This document shows positions 1 through 7,349 of a stretch of DNA of 64,000 bases, piece after piece. A model generated the notes under the pieces. It saw only the letters and a program-made list of their open reading frames with translations, ran no database searches and was not told the origin of the DNA. The stretch's first letter is position 1. Each line of letters starts with the position of its first letter. Source of the stretch: Acidobacteria bacterium Ga0077553 (GTDB lineage: Bacteria > Acidobacteriota > Terriglobia > Bryobacterales > Bryobacteraceae); the NCBI GenBank assembly GCA_001464575.1, contig LNFE01000131.1:1-64000 (forward strand), given 5' to 3'. The translations under genes were made by a program, and so were the position numbers.

Positions 1-1016
1 GCAACCTCCCACGTTTCCACCACTTCCTCGCCTCGCACCCCGTAAATTCTCTCTTCCATATTGATGGTCACACACACGTGATTCATCAACACCCTCGCCC
101 GATCCCCCACCTTAAACTGCGCTCCGTTCAGCTTCACATAGCCGTGCTCTTCGTTCATCTTGATGAAGGAGGCTTCCGGACTGCCCAGAATCTCTCCGAA
201 ACCGCCTGCCGCAGTCTGATCGCTCGTAAAGGTCTTGGAACCACCGTCGATGATCATCTGGCCATCTACGCTTGTAGAAACTACCGTGCATAGGATGGTG
301 GCCGCGCAATCTTCGTACCCGCAGGCGCCACTGGCGATCGTGTTGCGGTCATTGAAAATGTAGGTGCCCGGCCGCATCTCGTTCATACCTTTAACCAGAT
401 GAGAGTGCCACATCGTGGGCGTGGAGCCCCCGCTGACGAGTTCAAACTCGATGCCGGCGGCCGCAGCCTCGCGAAGCACTTCCTGGACTAATTCTGACAC
501 TCGTAGTAGTCCATCTGTCTCGCCCGACTTGAGGTGGCCCGGATAGAACGCCAGGCCGCGGACATTCTTCCCGATCCGCTTCGCCAGCGGCACGACCTCT
601 TCTGGGCGAACGCCAACCCGGCCCAGCCCGGCGTCCATCTCGATCATTAATTCTACTCCAGTAGAAATAAGCGGTTCGGCTACCTCATAGCTATCCACGG
701 AGACGGTCAGGCGCGTCTTCTTGGCCACTTCCGCCACCCGCGGCCACTTCTTCGGTCCGTAAAGCGGGTAAGCAATCAGGAGATCCTCGACGCCGGAAGC
801 GAGCATTACCTCGGCCTCGCTGACCTTGGCGACGGTTAATCCAGCGGCGCCGAGCTCTAGCTGCCGACGGCCGAGGGCGGGGATCTTGTGGGTCTTCGTG
901 TGCGGGCGCAGCCGAATGCCGTGCGCGGCAGCATATTCCGACATTCGTAGGAGATTGCGCTCCATGACGTCTAAATCGATCACGAGAGCGGGGGTATCGA
1001 GTTCCGAGATGTGCAT
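1..1016 (-). CDS. D-threonine aldolase / D-serine dehydratase-like PLP enzyme (partial, 3' end off the window)
   Basis: The reverse strand is open from an ATG at 1016 to the left edge (338 codons seen, no stop). The N-terminus reads MHISELDTPALVIDLDVMERN, the usual opening of the alanine-racemase-N / DSD1 fold-type III family. HTKTHK at residues 39-44 carries the PLP-lysine region. EMDAGLGRVGV and the phosphate-binding SGGSTPTMW follow. Near residue 311, NHVC supplies the His and Cys that bind the metal in D-threonine aldolase and D-serine dehydratase. The expected reaction is retro-aldol cleavage of D-threonine or dehydration of D-serine in the cytoplasm; which one cannot be told from sequence. 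The ATG overlaps the stop of the upstream gene by one base (TGATG), so the two are probably translated together. Confidence 0.88.
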   Translation of the reverse strand, partial: MHISELDTPALVIDLDVMERNLLRMSEYAAAHGIRLRPHTKTHKIPALGRRQLELGAAGLTVAKVSEAEVMLASGVEDLLIAYPLYGPKKWPRVAEVAKKTRLTVSVDSYEVAEPLISTGVELMIEMDAGLGRVGVRPEEVVPLAKRIGKNVRGLAFYPGHLKSGETDGLLRVSELVQEVLREAAAAGIEFELVSGGSTPTMWHSHLVKGMNEMRPGTYIFNDRNTIASGACGYEDCAATILCTVVSTSVDGQMIIDGGSKTFTSDQTAAGGFGEILGSPEASFIKMNEEHGYVKLNGAQFKVGDRARVLMNHVCVTINMEERIYGVRGEEVVETWEV

Positions 1017-1675
1017 CAGTTCTTAAATCGTACCGCGAACTTGCCTGCCGGCCCACGGTAGAACAGTTCCAAATCCTTTGCTTTCTGTTTTCCGTCGAAG
1101 CCAAAGTAAAGCAGACCACTCACCGGCTTCAGGCTTTTGCCTTCGGGAAGCACTTTTTCTTTCAGTACCTGGAGCACCGGGTCCTCCTTCGTATCGGTCA
1201 TCCCTTTGCTTTCGACTGAAGAGCCGGTATTGGAGCCGCCGCCTCCCACCATGCCGCCGTTGCCCATCGGCACCCCGCCACCCATACCGGGAATGCCGCC
1301 GATGCGCGGTCCGGTGGGGTTGTTGCCGACGTAGGTTCCGCCGCCGCCTTGGCCTTGGCCGAGCACCAGGGCGCCCCGGCCGGCCAGTTGCGCCGGGTGA
1401 AAGGGGGGCGACCGCTGCGCGTCCCGGGTTGAGAACAGTTGGAACTGCTCGCGTTGGATGTCGAGCGGCTCTTCGCCCAGCGGCGTCACCGTTAGCTCGA
1501 CGACGATAATCGCGCCATCGAAGTCGTTGCCGAGCAGCCGTTTGATGTCGGCCCGGTCGGGGTAGACGGTGGCCTTAATCTGAATCCGGTCATCTTCATA
1601 TACGCCCGCCGGGAACTTCCGTTCCGCCGCGAACAAACCCAAACTCAACGCGAATGCCAGAATGCTCAGCCGCAT
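1016..1675 (-). CDS. secreted glycine-rich protein of unknown function
   Basis: A 219-residue protein with a clear signal peptide (MRLSILAFALSLGLFAAE). Residues about 20-90 look like a small beta-rich domain, followed by a low-complexity Gly/Asn/Pro segment (about 105-150) and a C-terminal beta-rich part ending in FAVRFKN. I do not recognise a family; it resembles the many exported acidobacterial proteins of unknown role. A perfect TATAAT lies six bases before the ATG, with no Shine-Dalgarno sequence, suggesting a leaderless transcript. The ATG shares its CATG with the start of the divergent gene at 1674. It overlaps the downstream aldolase-like gene by one base. Confidence 0.75.
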   Translation of the reverse strand: MRLSILAFALSLGLFAAERKFPAGVYEDDRIQIKATVYPDRADIKRLLGNDFDGAIIVVELTVTPLGEEPLDIQREQFQLFSTRDAQRSPPFHPAQLAGRGALVLGQGQGGGGTYVGNNPTGPRIGGIPGMGGGVPMGNGGMVGGGGSNTGSSVESKGMTDTKEDPVLQVLKEKVLPEGKSLKPVSGLLYFGFDGKQKAKDLELFYRGPAGKFAVRFKN

Positions 1676-2015
1676 GCCGCAATTATACGCTCAAACCCCC
1701 ACCGAATCCGTCGAGAAGCTCAGTGTGAACGCCTTTTTACAGAACGCCGAATCGATCCTGCGGACCGCGCAGAGCAGCGTGGAGGGAACGAATTGGACGA
1801 TCCTGACGGGGGGCCCTGGCGGGATCCGCATGATTGCCGATTCGGACTGGCCGCTCGATTCGCTGCAGGCGCACACGGGGGCCGCTGCCGCTTACCGCGT
1901 GCACCGGCGGGGCGGGGAAGTGATGGTGGAGGGTCGTTCGGCGCATCAGTCGCTGGCGGTCCGGGCGACTCCCCCGGCGCAAGTGGCGCGTTTTCTTCTG
2001 TGTGGCAAGGTTTAA
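1674..2015 (+). CDS. small protein of unknown function
   Basis: About 113 residues starting MPQLYAQTPTESVEK. An in-frame ATG at 1662 would add four residues but would overlap the divergent gene by 14 bases; the ATG at 1674 overlaps it by two bases, sharing one CATG. The protein is soluble, without signal peptide or membrane segment, and ends RATPPAQVARFLLCGKV. I recognise no domain. Coding is supported by sensible composition and by a stop 30 bases before the next gene on the same strand. An AATGCT sits seven bases before the ATG as a weak -10 candidate. Function unknown. Confidence 0.55.
   Translation: MPQLYAQTPTESVEKLSVNAFLQNAESILRTAQSSVEGTNWTILTGGPGGIRMIADSDWPLDSLQAHTGAAAAYRVHRRGGEVMVEGRSAHQSLAVRATPPAQVARFLLCGKV
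1682..1687 (-). promoter_or_regulatory. -10 box TATAAT, six bases before the ATG at 1675
   Basis: The reverse strand reads TATAAT, then TGCGGC, then ATG. This consensus -10 hexamer would start transcription at or within a base of the start codon. No -35 consensus is evident at 17-18 bp. It is the best single example of the window-wide leaderless pattern and lies inside the divergent gene's first codons. Confidence 0.65.
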
Positions 2016-2045
2016 CCTACCTCTCCTCGGTTAGGCGATAGAATA

Positions 2046-3416
2046 ATGTCCATGATGCAGCGCATGGGTTTAGCTCTCGCCGGAGTCCTTGTGGCCACTT
2101 CCGGGCTTTGGGCGCAGTTGGCGACAGGTCCGACGGTTCGGTTCAACACGTCATTGGGTGATATTGATGTCCTCCTGTTGCCGGGCTCCGCGCCGGCCAC
2201 CGTACAGAACTTCTTGAATTACGTTCGGCGGGGGACCTACAACAACTCGATTTTCCACCGTTCCGTTCCCGGGTTCATTATTCAGGGCGGTGGGTTTACC
2301 TATTCCGGCGGCACTTTCCGGGCGCTCGCGCAGGATCCTCCGGTAGTGAATGAGTTCCGGACGTCGAATTCGCGCGGCACGATTGCGATGGCGAAGCTGG
2401 GCAACAACCCGAACAGCGCCACGAACCAATGGTTCTTTAATCTCGCCAACAACGCCGCCAATCTGGACACTCAAAATCAAGGGTTCACCGTTTTCGGACG
2501 GGTCTCCAATGGGCTGGCAAACATGGACCGCATCGCCGCAACCCCGGTATTTCGTTTGAACTCGAACGAACTCACCGATATTCCGCTGCTGAACTACCGC
2601 TCGGGCCAGACTGTCAACGAGTCCAACATTGTCTTTGTCCGGTCCATCACGATCCTCGACGAGACGCCACTTCCCGAAATCGCAGCGGGTGGCGTGATCT
2701 CGGCGGGCAATTTCGGCGGCATGCCCTTCGCCGCTCCCGGTTCCTACATCGAGATCTACGGCACCAACCTGGCGGGCGAGGTTAGCCGCGGCTGGAACAC
2801 GTCGGACTTTGTCGCCGGCAACGCGCCCACGACCCTCGAGAGCGTCCGGGTGACGGCGAACGGTTTGCCCGCTTTCGTAAACTACGTCAGCAAGAACCAG
2901 ATCAACGTGCAGCTGCCGCTTGGTCTCCCGACGGGCGGCGAAGTGGGCATCGTCGTGATTAATCGCAACGAACAGAGCGCGGCCTTCGCGCTGCCCCTGC
3001 GGGCCCTCGCCCCCGGCCTGTTGGCCCCCGCCAGTTTCAAGGTGGGCGACAAGCAGTTCGTTGCTTGCGTCCGCTCCGCCGAGGGCACCTTCGTCACCAC
3101 CGACGCTCCCGCCCGGCCGAACGAACTGCTCACCTTCTACGGCATAGGCTTTGGGCCAGTGAGCCCCGCCACGGTGCCGTACGCGGGCCGGATCGTCGAA
3201 GCAATCGCCAACATTACCGCTCCGGTTGAATTCGAGTTCGGCGCCGACAAGGGCGAAGTGCTCTACGCCGGCCTCGCCTCTGGGCTGGTCGGGGTCTATC
3301 AGTTCAACGTCCGCGTCCCGGCCGGCACCCCAACCGGTGACGTAACCCTCAAGGTGAATGTCAACGGCGAGGCCATCGGCCAGCAACTATTCGTTCCCGT
3401 CCGCGCGGGCAACTAG
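2046..3416 (+). CDS. secreted cyclophilin-type peptidyl-prolyl isomerase with Solibacter-type C-terminal domain
   Basis: 456 residues. After a signal peptide (ending near SGLWAQ) comes a cyclophilin domain (about 28-205) with the family core FHRSVPGFIIQGGGF and NPNSATNQWFF, predicting cis-trans prolyl isomerisation outside the cytoplasm. Residues about 215-456 form the beta-rich domain typical of Solibacter/Bryobacter exported proteins (TIGR03437), with a YIEIYGTNLAG opening, LLTFYGIGFGPV and GVYQFNVRVPAG. A TAGAAT at 2039-2044 lies seven bases before an in-frame ATG at 2052, so translation may begin at Met3 rather than 2046. The fusion suggests a chaperone-like role on the cell surface or in the periplasm, which is inference. 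Confidence 0.88.
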   Translation: MSMMQRMGLALAGVLVATSGLWAQLATGPTVRFNTSLGDIDVLLLPGSAPATVQNFLNYVRRGTYNNSIFHRSVPGFIIQGGGFTYSGGTFRALAQDPPVVNEFRTSNSRGTIAMAKLGNNPNSATNQWFFNLANNAANLDTQNQGFTVFGRVSNGLANMDRIAATPVFRLNSNELTDIPLLNYRSGQTVNESNIVFVRSITILDETPLPEIAAGGVISAGNFGGMPFAAPGSYIEIYGTNLAGEVSRGWNTSDFVAGNAPTTLESVRVTANGLPAFVNYVSKNQINVQLPLGLPTGGEVGIVVINRNEQSAAFALPLRALAPGLLAPASFKVGDKQFVACVRSAEGTFVTTDAPARPNELLTFYGIGFGPVSPATVPYAGRIVEAIANITAPVEFEFGADKGEVLYAGLASGLVGVYQFNVRVPAGTPTGDVTLKVNVNGEAIGQQLFVPVRAGN

Positions 3417-3417
3417 T

Positions 3418-4836
3418 CTAGGGTTGTTTCGGCGGAGCCGGCGCTGGCGCCGGCTCCGGGTCGGTGACTTTCCGCCAACCGCCCTTCCGGGGCTCGGGCG
3501 CCGGAGCGGGGGGCGGAGTCGCGTCGGTTGTTTCCGCCGCCGGTGCCGGAGCCCGGTTATCCTTGGCGTCGGCTTTGCGCCAGCCACCGGACGAAGCCGG
3601 GGCCGGAGCCGTGGCCGGTGCGGCGGGTTCCGTCGCGCCCACCTGCGGATTCGGTCCTCGTCCCCCGCCCGTTCCGTCGCCCACCGGGCGGCGCCGCAAC
3701 GCTGGCCGGTCGCCGGACGTCGCCGCCGGGCTCTCCGGCTTGGCTTCCGAGATCACGGTGATGTTCGGGTCGCTATCGTTCGACATCGGCGCGAGATACG
3801 TTTGCCGGTAGCGCAATTCGGCGTTCGGGTAGCGGATGGCTCCGTTGCCCGCCAGTGCGATGTTAATTCGCCGCTGCTGGCCTTGGCGCGCTCCCGCGGG
3901 CAGGTTGAAGTACAGCGCATACCGCTGCCGCAGCCGCGCCACGGTCGTGTCGAGGGCCGAGGCGCTATCCACCGGCATGCTGTCTCCCCCCGACGCTTCG
4001 GAGATCTCAGCGGTCCCGGCGGATTTCAACCGTCCCAAACTCACGCCGCCGCCGCCACCGCCTCCGCCCGGGTATCCACCCCCGGGATAGCCACCGCCCC
4101 CCAGAATAATCGTGCCCAAGCCTCCCCAACCGCCGCCGCCCCGCCGGCGTCCGTTCGGCGGATAGCCGCCCCCACCGCCGGGAAACCCGCCCCGATTACC
4201 CATCGCGTCCGGCGCCAGCAGCGCGCTCATCACCGAATCGGCGTCAATCAACGCCTGCCCCACCCGCTCATCGTCCCGGTCGAACTCGGTCTGGTCGTCC
4301 GTCAAAATGATGATGCCGCGCCGGGCGTCTTTCCGCGCGTTGCGCTTCATGTACTCGGCCGCGTCCAGCATGCCGCGGGTTATGTCGGTGCCGCCGTTGA
4401 ACCGCTCGCGGTCCAGCACGTTATCGAACTCCCGGTAAACCCGGTCGCCGATAACGGTAAATGGCAGACGGGTACGGGTCTGCCGGTCGAACACCATAAT
4501 GGCGATGCGATCCTCCTGCCCCAGGACGTCGAGCGCCGACTGCGCGGCCCGGGCGATGCGTTCCACATGGGGCCGCATGCTGCCGCTCACGTCCAGAAGG
4601 AAGAGGATATCGATCGGCATCTTCTCGCTGGCGAAGTTCAGAATCGGCAACTCCTTGCCGTTCTCCCGCAAAACGAAATCTTCCTTTTGCAGGTTGGTCA
4701 CCGGCCGCGAGGTCCGGTCGAGCACCTGCACGTCGACGCGGACGAGCGAAACGTCACTCCGGAAAACCGGGGTGTCGTCGGCTTGGCCGAAGAGAGCACT
4801 GGAAACCAAGGCTGCGAACAAGAGGGGCCGATACAT
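3418..4836 (-). CDS. secreted VWFA-domain protein of the acidobacterial type, with Gly-rich insertion and Pro/Ala tail
   Basis: 472 residues from the ATG at 4836, chosen because AGGAG lies seven bases upstream and a signal peptide (MYRPLLFAALVSSALFGQ) begins there; the frame is open 30 codons further, into the next gene's region. The acidobacterial VWFA-related family (TIGR03436) is shown by FRSDVSLVRVDVQVLD, LQKEDFVLRENG and the MIDAS-type IDILFLLDVSGSM. A run of about 60 residues dominated by Gly, with Pro and Tyr (nucleotides about 4033-4206), interrupts the VWA fold. The C-terminus is a Pro/Ala/Glu-rich tail with two GGWRK repeats. Likely an exported metal-dependent adhesion or assembly protein; its partner is unknown. 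Confidence 0.85.
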   Translation of the reverse strand: MYRPLLFAALVSSALFGQADDTPVFRSDVSLVRVDVQVLDRTSRPVTNLQKEDFVLRENGKELPILNFASEKMPIDILFLLDVSGSMRPHVERIARAAQSALDVLGQEDRIAIMVFDRQTRTRLPFTVIGDRVYREFDNVLDRERFNGGTDITRGMLDAAEYMKRNARKDARRGIIILTDDQTEFDRDDERVGQALIDADSVMSALLAPDAMGNRGGFPGGGGGYPPNGRRRGGGGWGGLGTIILGGGGYPGGGYPGGGGGGGGVSLGRLKSAGTAEISEASGGDSMPVDSASALDTTVARLRQRYALYFNLPAGARQGQQRRINIALAGNGAIRYPNAELRYRQTYLAPMSNDSDPNITVISEAKPESPAATSGDRPALRRRPVGDGTGGGRGPNPQVGATEPAAPATAPAPASSGGWRKADAKDNRAPAPAAETTDATPPPAPAPEPRKGGWRKVTDPEPAPAPAPPKQP

Positions 4837-4889
4837 AATGCACTCCTGGATGGGAGACGTAAATTTTACCCCCGGCGTTCCTAAACTTT

Positions 4890-5789
4890 CTAGAGGGCGC
4901 GTTGCTCTGCGGTTCGCGGCTTCCATTGATAGGCCGCCCGCGAATTCCGCGCGAAATACTTGGTCATCGCCTCCCGCCCTTTCGGGCCGAAGTAAGCATG
5001 CACGAGTTCGAAGCCCTGGGCGTATGGCGCCCAGTTGTCGCTGTTCGGCCAGTCGCTGCCGAACAGGATCCGGTCCGGACCGAATAGGCCGGTCAACTGG
5101 TCGAGCCGCGCTTTGTAGAACGCCGGGTCCGTCACCACCTTACCGTCGACCCGGCGCAGAACCTCTGAGATTTTGATGAAGACGTTGGGCCGTTGCGCAA
5201 GCTTGGCCAGGTCGGCCGGCGGTTCAATCTGCGGCAGGTGATCCACTACCAGCCGCAGCTTCGGCACCGCGTCGGTCACCCGCACCAAGTCCGCTACCAG
5301 TTGCGGCGTCGGATTGGCGCTGTCCATGGTCAGCCCGGCGTCGGCGATCCGCTTGATATCGGCGATGACATTAGGCTTGCCGATGGCGCCGTGAAAATCG
5401 CGGTCCCACAGGTTGCCGTAGCGGAGGCCGAGGAATAGCGGGTCCTTCCGAAAGCGGTCCAGATGCTTGGCGAAGTCGGGTTGGCCGGGTTCCAGGTTCC
5501 CGATCATGCCGACCATAATGGGTTCGTTTCGTATTGTGTCGAGCACCCATTGGTTGTCTTCCACCCACGGGCTGCACTCGACCATCACGGCGCCGACGAC
5601 GTTATGGGGTGCAACGAGCTTCTTATAGCGGTCCGGCAACGCTGGCTGGTAGAGCGTCTTGTTGTCCGGCTTGGGCCAGGGGATGCCCTGCGGCCGCCGC
5701 GGGTCGAACAGATGGATGTGGGTATCGATGACCGGTTGCGGGCCCGAGCCCGGGGGGAACGCGGCGGCGAGGAAGGTTCGTCTGAGCAT
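4890..5789 (-). CDS. amidohydrolase family 2 (L-fuconolactonase-like) metal-dependent hydrolase
   Basis: 299 residues. The HxH metal motif appears in VIDTHIHLFDP (about residues 20-30), a core His in LRLVVDHLPQI, and the catalytic Asp in RILFGSDWPNSD (about 245-257), giving the TIM-barrel amidohydrolase-2 order. The first 18 residues (MLRRTFLAAAFPPG) resemble a short export signal. Such proteins hydrolyse sugar lactones or decarboxylate aromatic acids. The neighbouring DapA-like gene, 14 bases upstream on the same strand, suggests sugar-acid or hydroxy-acid breakdown in a two-gene unit. The exact substrate cannot be read from sequence. Confidence 0.85.
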   Translation of the reverse strand: MLRRTFLAAAFPPGSGPQPVIDTHIHLFDPRRPQGIPWPKPDNKTLYQPALPDRYKKLVAPHNVVGAVMVECSPWVEDNQWVLDTIRNEPIMVGMIGNLEPGQPDFAKHLDRFRKDPLFLGLRYGNLWDRDFHGAIGKPNVIADIKRIADAGLTMDSANPTPQLVADLVRVTDAVPKLRLVVDHLPQIEPPADLAKLAQRPNVFIKISEVLRRVDGKVVTDPAFYKARLDQLTGLFGPDRILFGSDWPNSDNWAPYAQGFELVHAYFGPKGREAMTKYFARNSRAAYQWKPRTAEQRAL

Positions 5790-5803
5790 GGGGTAAGCGC
5801 TCC

Positions 5804-6727
5804 CTAGAATTGCAGCGGCTCCACCGCACCGGCCAGAGCAGCCGACTGTTCCACGGTGAGTTCGGTGATGAAGGGCGGAATGGCGCCCGCGTCGGCGATG
5901 CCGGCCACGGTCGTCGCGGCGTGGAGCACGCGGGCCGGGCCCAGCGCGTCGCGGATATCTTCAAGCGGGATGAACCGTTCGCGGATCGCCGCGGCGGCTG
6001 CCCATTCGCCCTGCTGGCACAGTTCGAACATCTGCTGCGTCCAGGCCGAACCGATACAGCCGCTGCCCGTCGTATACCCCGGCAGACCGAACTGCTGCAG
6101 GTGGACGATGGCCGGACGCTCGCCGATGCCGCTGACGACGATCGACTTGTCGACCCGCTCGAGCAGCGCCGTCAGGTAAGCGTCCACGCTCGGATCCTGC
6201 CGCACCACGGCGTACTTGATGCCGACGCACAGGCCCTTGTCCACCATGCGCGCCACGGCGTCGAGTCCGGCCAGTTTGTCGGCGCCGAAGTTGTTCTCCT
6301 CTTTCAAGTAGAGGATCAGCGGGAGGCCGCAGGCGTTGGCGAAGTCGGTGAGTCCGGCTTCGAGGCCCTTGGCATCGCGCGGATCGCCGCAGGGGAGGTG
6401 CATCACGGTGGGGAATTTGTGGCGGCGCAGCAGCGGCGCCTGGTCGATCAGGCGGCCGAAGCTGGGACCGGCGGAAGGGATAGCCCACAGGGCGTCATCG
6501 AACGACGAGAGCCAGTCGAGCAGCGCCTCGAACTCGCCCAGGGTGATGTGATAAAGAAACGCGTTGCCGCCGTAGAGCAGGCGGGTCACTCCTCCCTTGT
6601 GGATATGGGTGGCGATTTTGGCGCTGGCCTCCCAGTTGATGGAGCGCGCGGCGTCGCGGTGGCGCGCCAGCGGAGGAACCGAGAACACGCCCTGCCAGTC
6701 AGCTTTCTGAATCGTCGAAGTCTTCAT
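5804..6727 (-). CDS. DapA-like (dihydrodipicolinate synthase / N-acetylneuraminate lyase family) aldolase
   Basis: 307 residues of a class I aldolase barrel. The Schiff-base lysine is in CVGIKYAVV (about residue 165) and the family tyrosine in LPLILYLKEEN (about 139). The sequence diverges from true DapA, so a keto-acid or sugar-acid aldolase/dehydratase is more likely than lysine synthesis. It is followed after 14 bases by the amidohydrolase gene, probably one transcript. A TAGTGT lies nine bases before the ATG as a possible -10. The start at 6727 gives a normal N-terminus (MKTSTIQKADWQGVFSVPP). Confidence 0.82.
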   Translation of the reverse strand: MKTSTIQKADWQGVFSVPPLARHRDAARSINWEASAKIATHIHKGGVTRLLYGGNAFLYHITLGEFEALLDWLSSFDDALWAIPSAGPSFGRLIDQAPLLRRHKFPTVMHLPCGDPRDAKGLEAGLTDFANACGLPLILYLKEENNFGADKLAGLDAVARMVDKGLCVGIKYAVVRQDPSVDAYLTALLERVDKSIVVSGIGERPAIVHLQQFGLPGYTTGSGCIGSAWTQQMFELCQQGEWAAAAAIRERFIPLEDIRDALGPARVLHAATTVAGIADAGAIPPFITELTVEQSAALAGAVEPLQF

Positions 6728-6764
6728 ATCGTCGTTACACTATCATCTTAGAAGTTAGAAGTTT

Positions 6765-7349
6765 GTGCCGGATGAGGACTCCATTACCGAACTGCTGCGC
6801 CGCTGGTCGGCGGGCAACCCGCACGCACTCGAAGAGCTGATTCCGCTGGTCCATCGTGAGCTGCACCAGTTGGCCGATCAATACCTGCGGCAGGAGGTCC
6901 ACGAGGCCACCGCGCCCACGTCGCTCGTGCAGGATCTGTATCTCCGCTTGCTGCAGGCCAAGCGCATCGACTGGGAGAACCGGCATCATTTCTTCGGGAT
7001 TGCGGCGCGGATCCTTCGTCAACTCCTGGTGGCGCGGGCCCGGACGCGTCTCGCGCAGAAGCGGGGCGGCGGTCTGAGCATCACGGAATTGGCGGCCGGC
7101 GTCGATGCCGGTTCTCCGGCGGCCGTCGACACCGCGGATGTGCTGGCCCTCGATGCGGCGTTGAACAAACTCGATGGACTGGATAGCCAGAAGGCGCGAA
7201 TTGTGGAGTTGCGCTACTTCGGCGGGCTCAGCATTGAAGAGACGGCGGATGCAGTGGGCATCTCGATAGCGACCGTGAAACGGGAATGGGCCTTCTCGAA
7301 ACTCTGGTTGCGCCGGGAACTGGTTGGTGTCGATGGAGGTGCGTCCTGA
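6765..7349 (+). CDS. ECF-type RNA polymerase sigma factor of the acidobacterial family (TIGR02999-like)
   Basis: 194 residues from a GTG at 6765. Region 2 is ITELLRRWSAGNPHALEELIPLVHRELHQLA; TSLVQDLYLRLL and the HHFFGIAARILRQLLV stretch are hallmarks of this family. Region 4 contains VELRYFGGLSIEETADAVG with a helix-turn-helix followed by TVKREW. No anti-sigma factor lies nearby. Instead a Ser/Thr kinase gene follows directly, the normal arrangement in Acidobacteria, suggesting phosphorylation-linked control of the sigma factor or of a shared response. The two genes overlap or abut, so they are likely cotranscribed. Confidence 0.9.
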   Translation: MPDEDSITELLRRWSAGNPHALEELIPLVHRELHQLADQYLRQEVHEATAPTSLVQDLYLRLLQAKRIDWENRHHFFGIAARILRQLLVARARTRLAQKRGGGLSITELAAGVDAGSPAAVDTADVLALDAALNKLDGLDSQKARIVELRYFGGLSIEETADAVGISIATVKREWAFSKLWLRRELVGVDGGAS

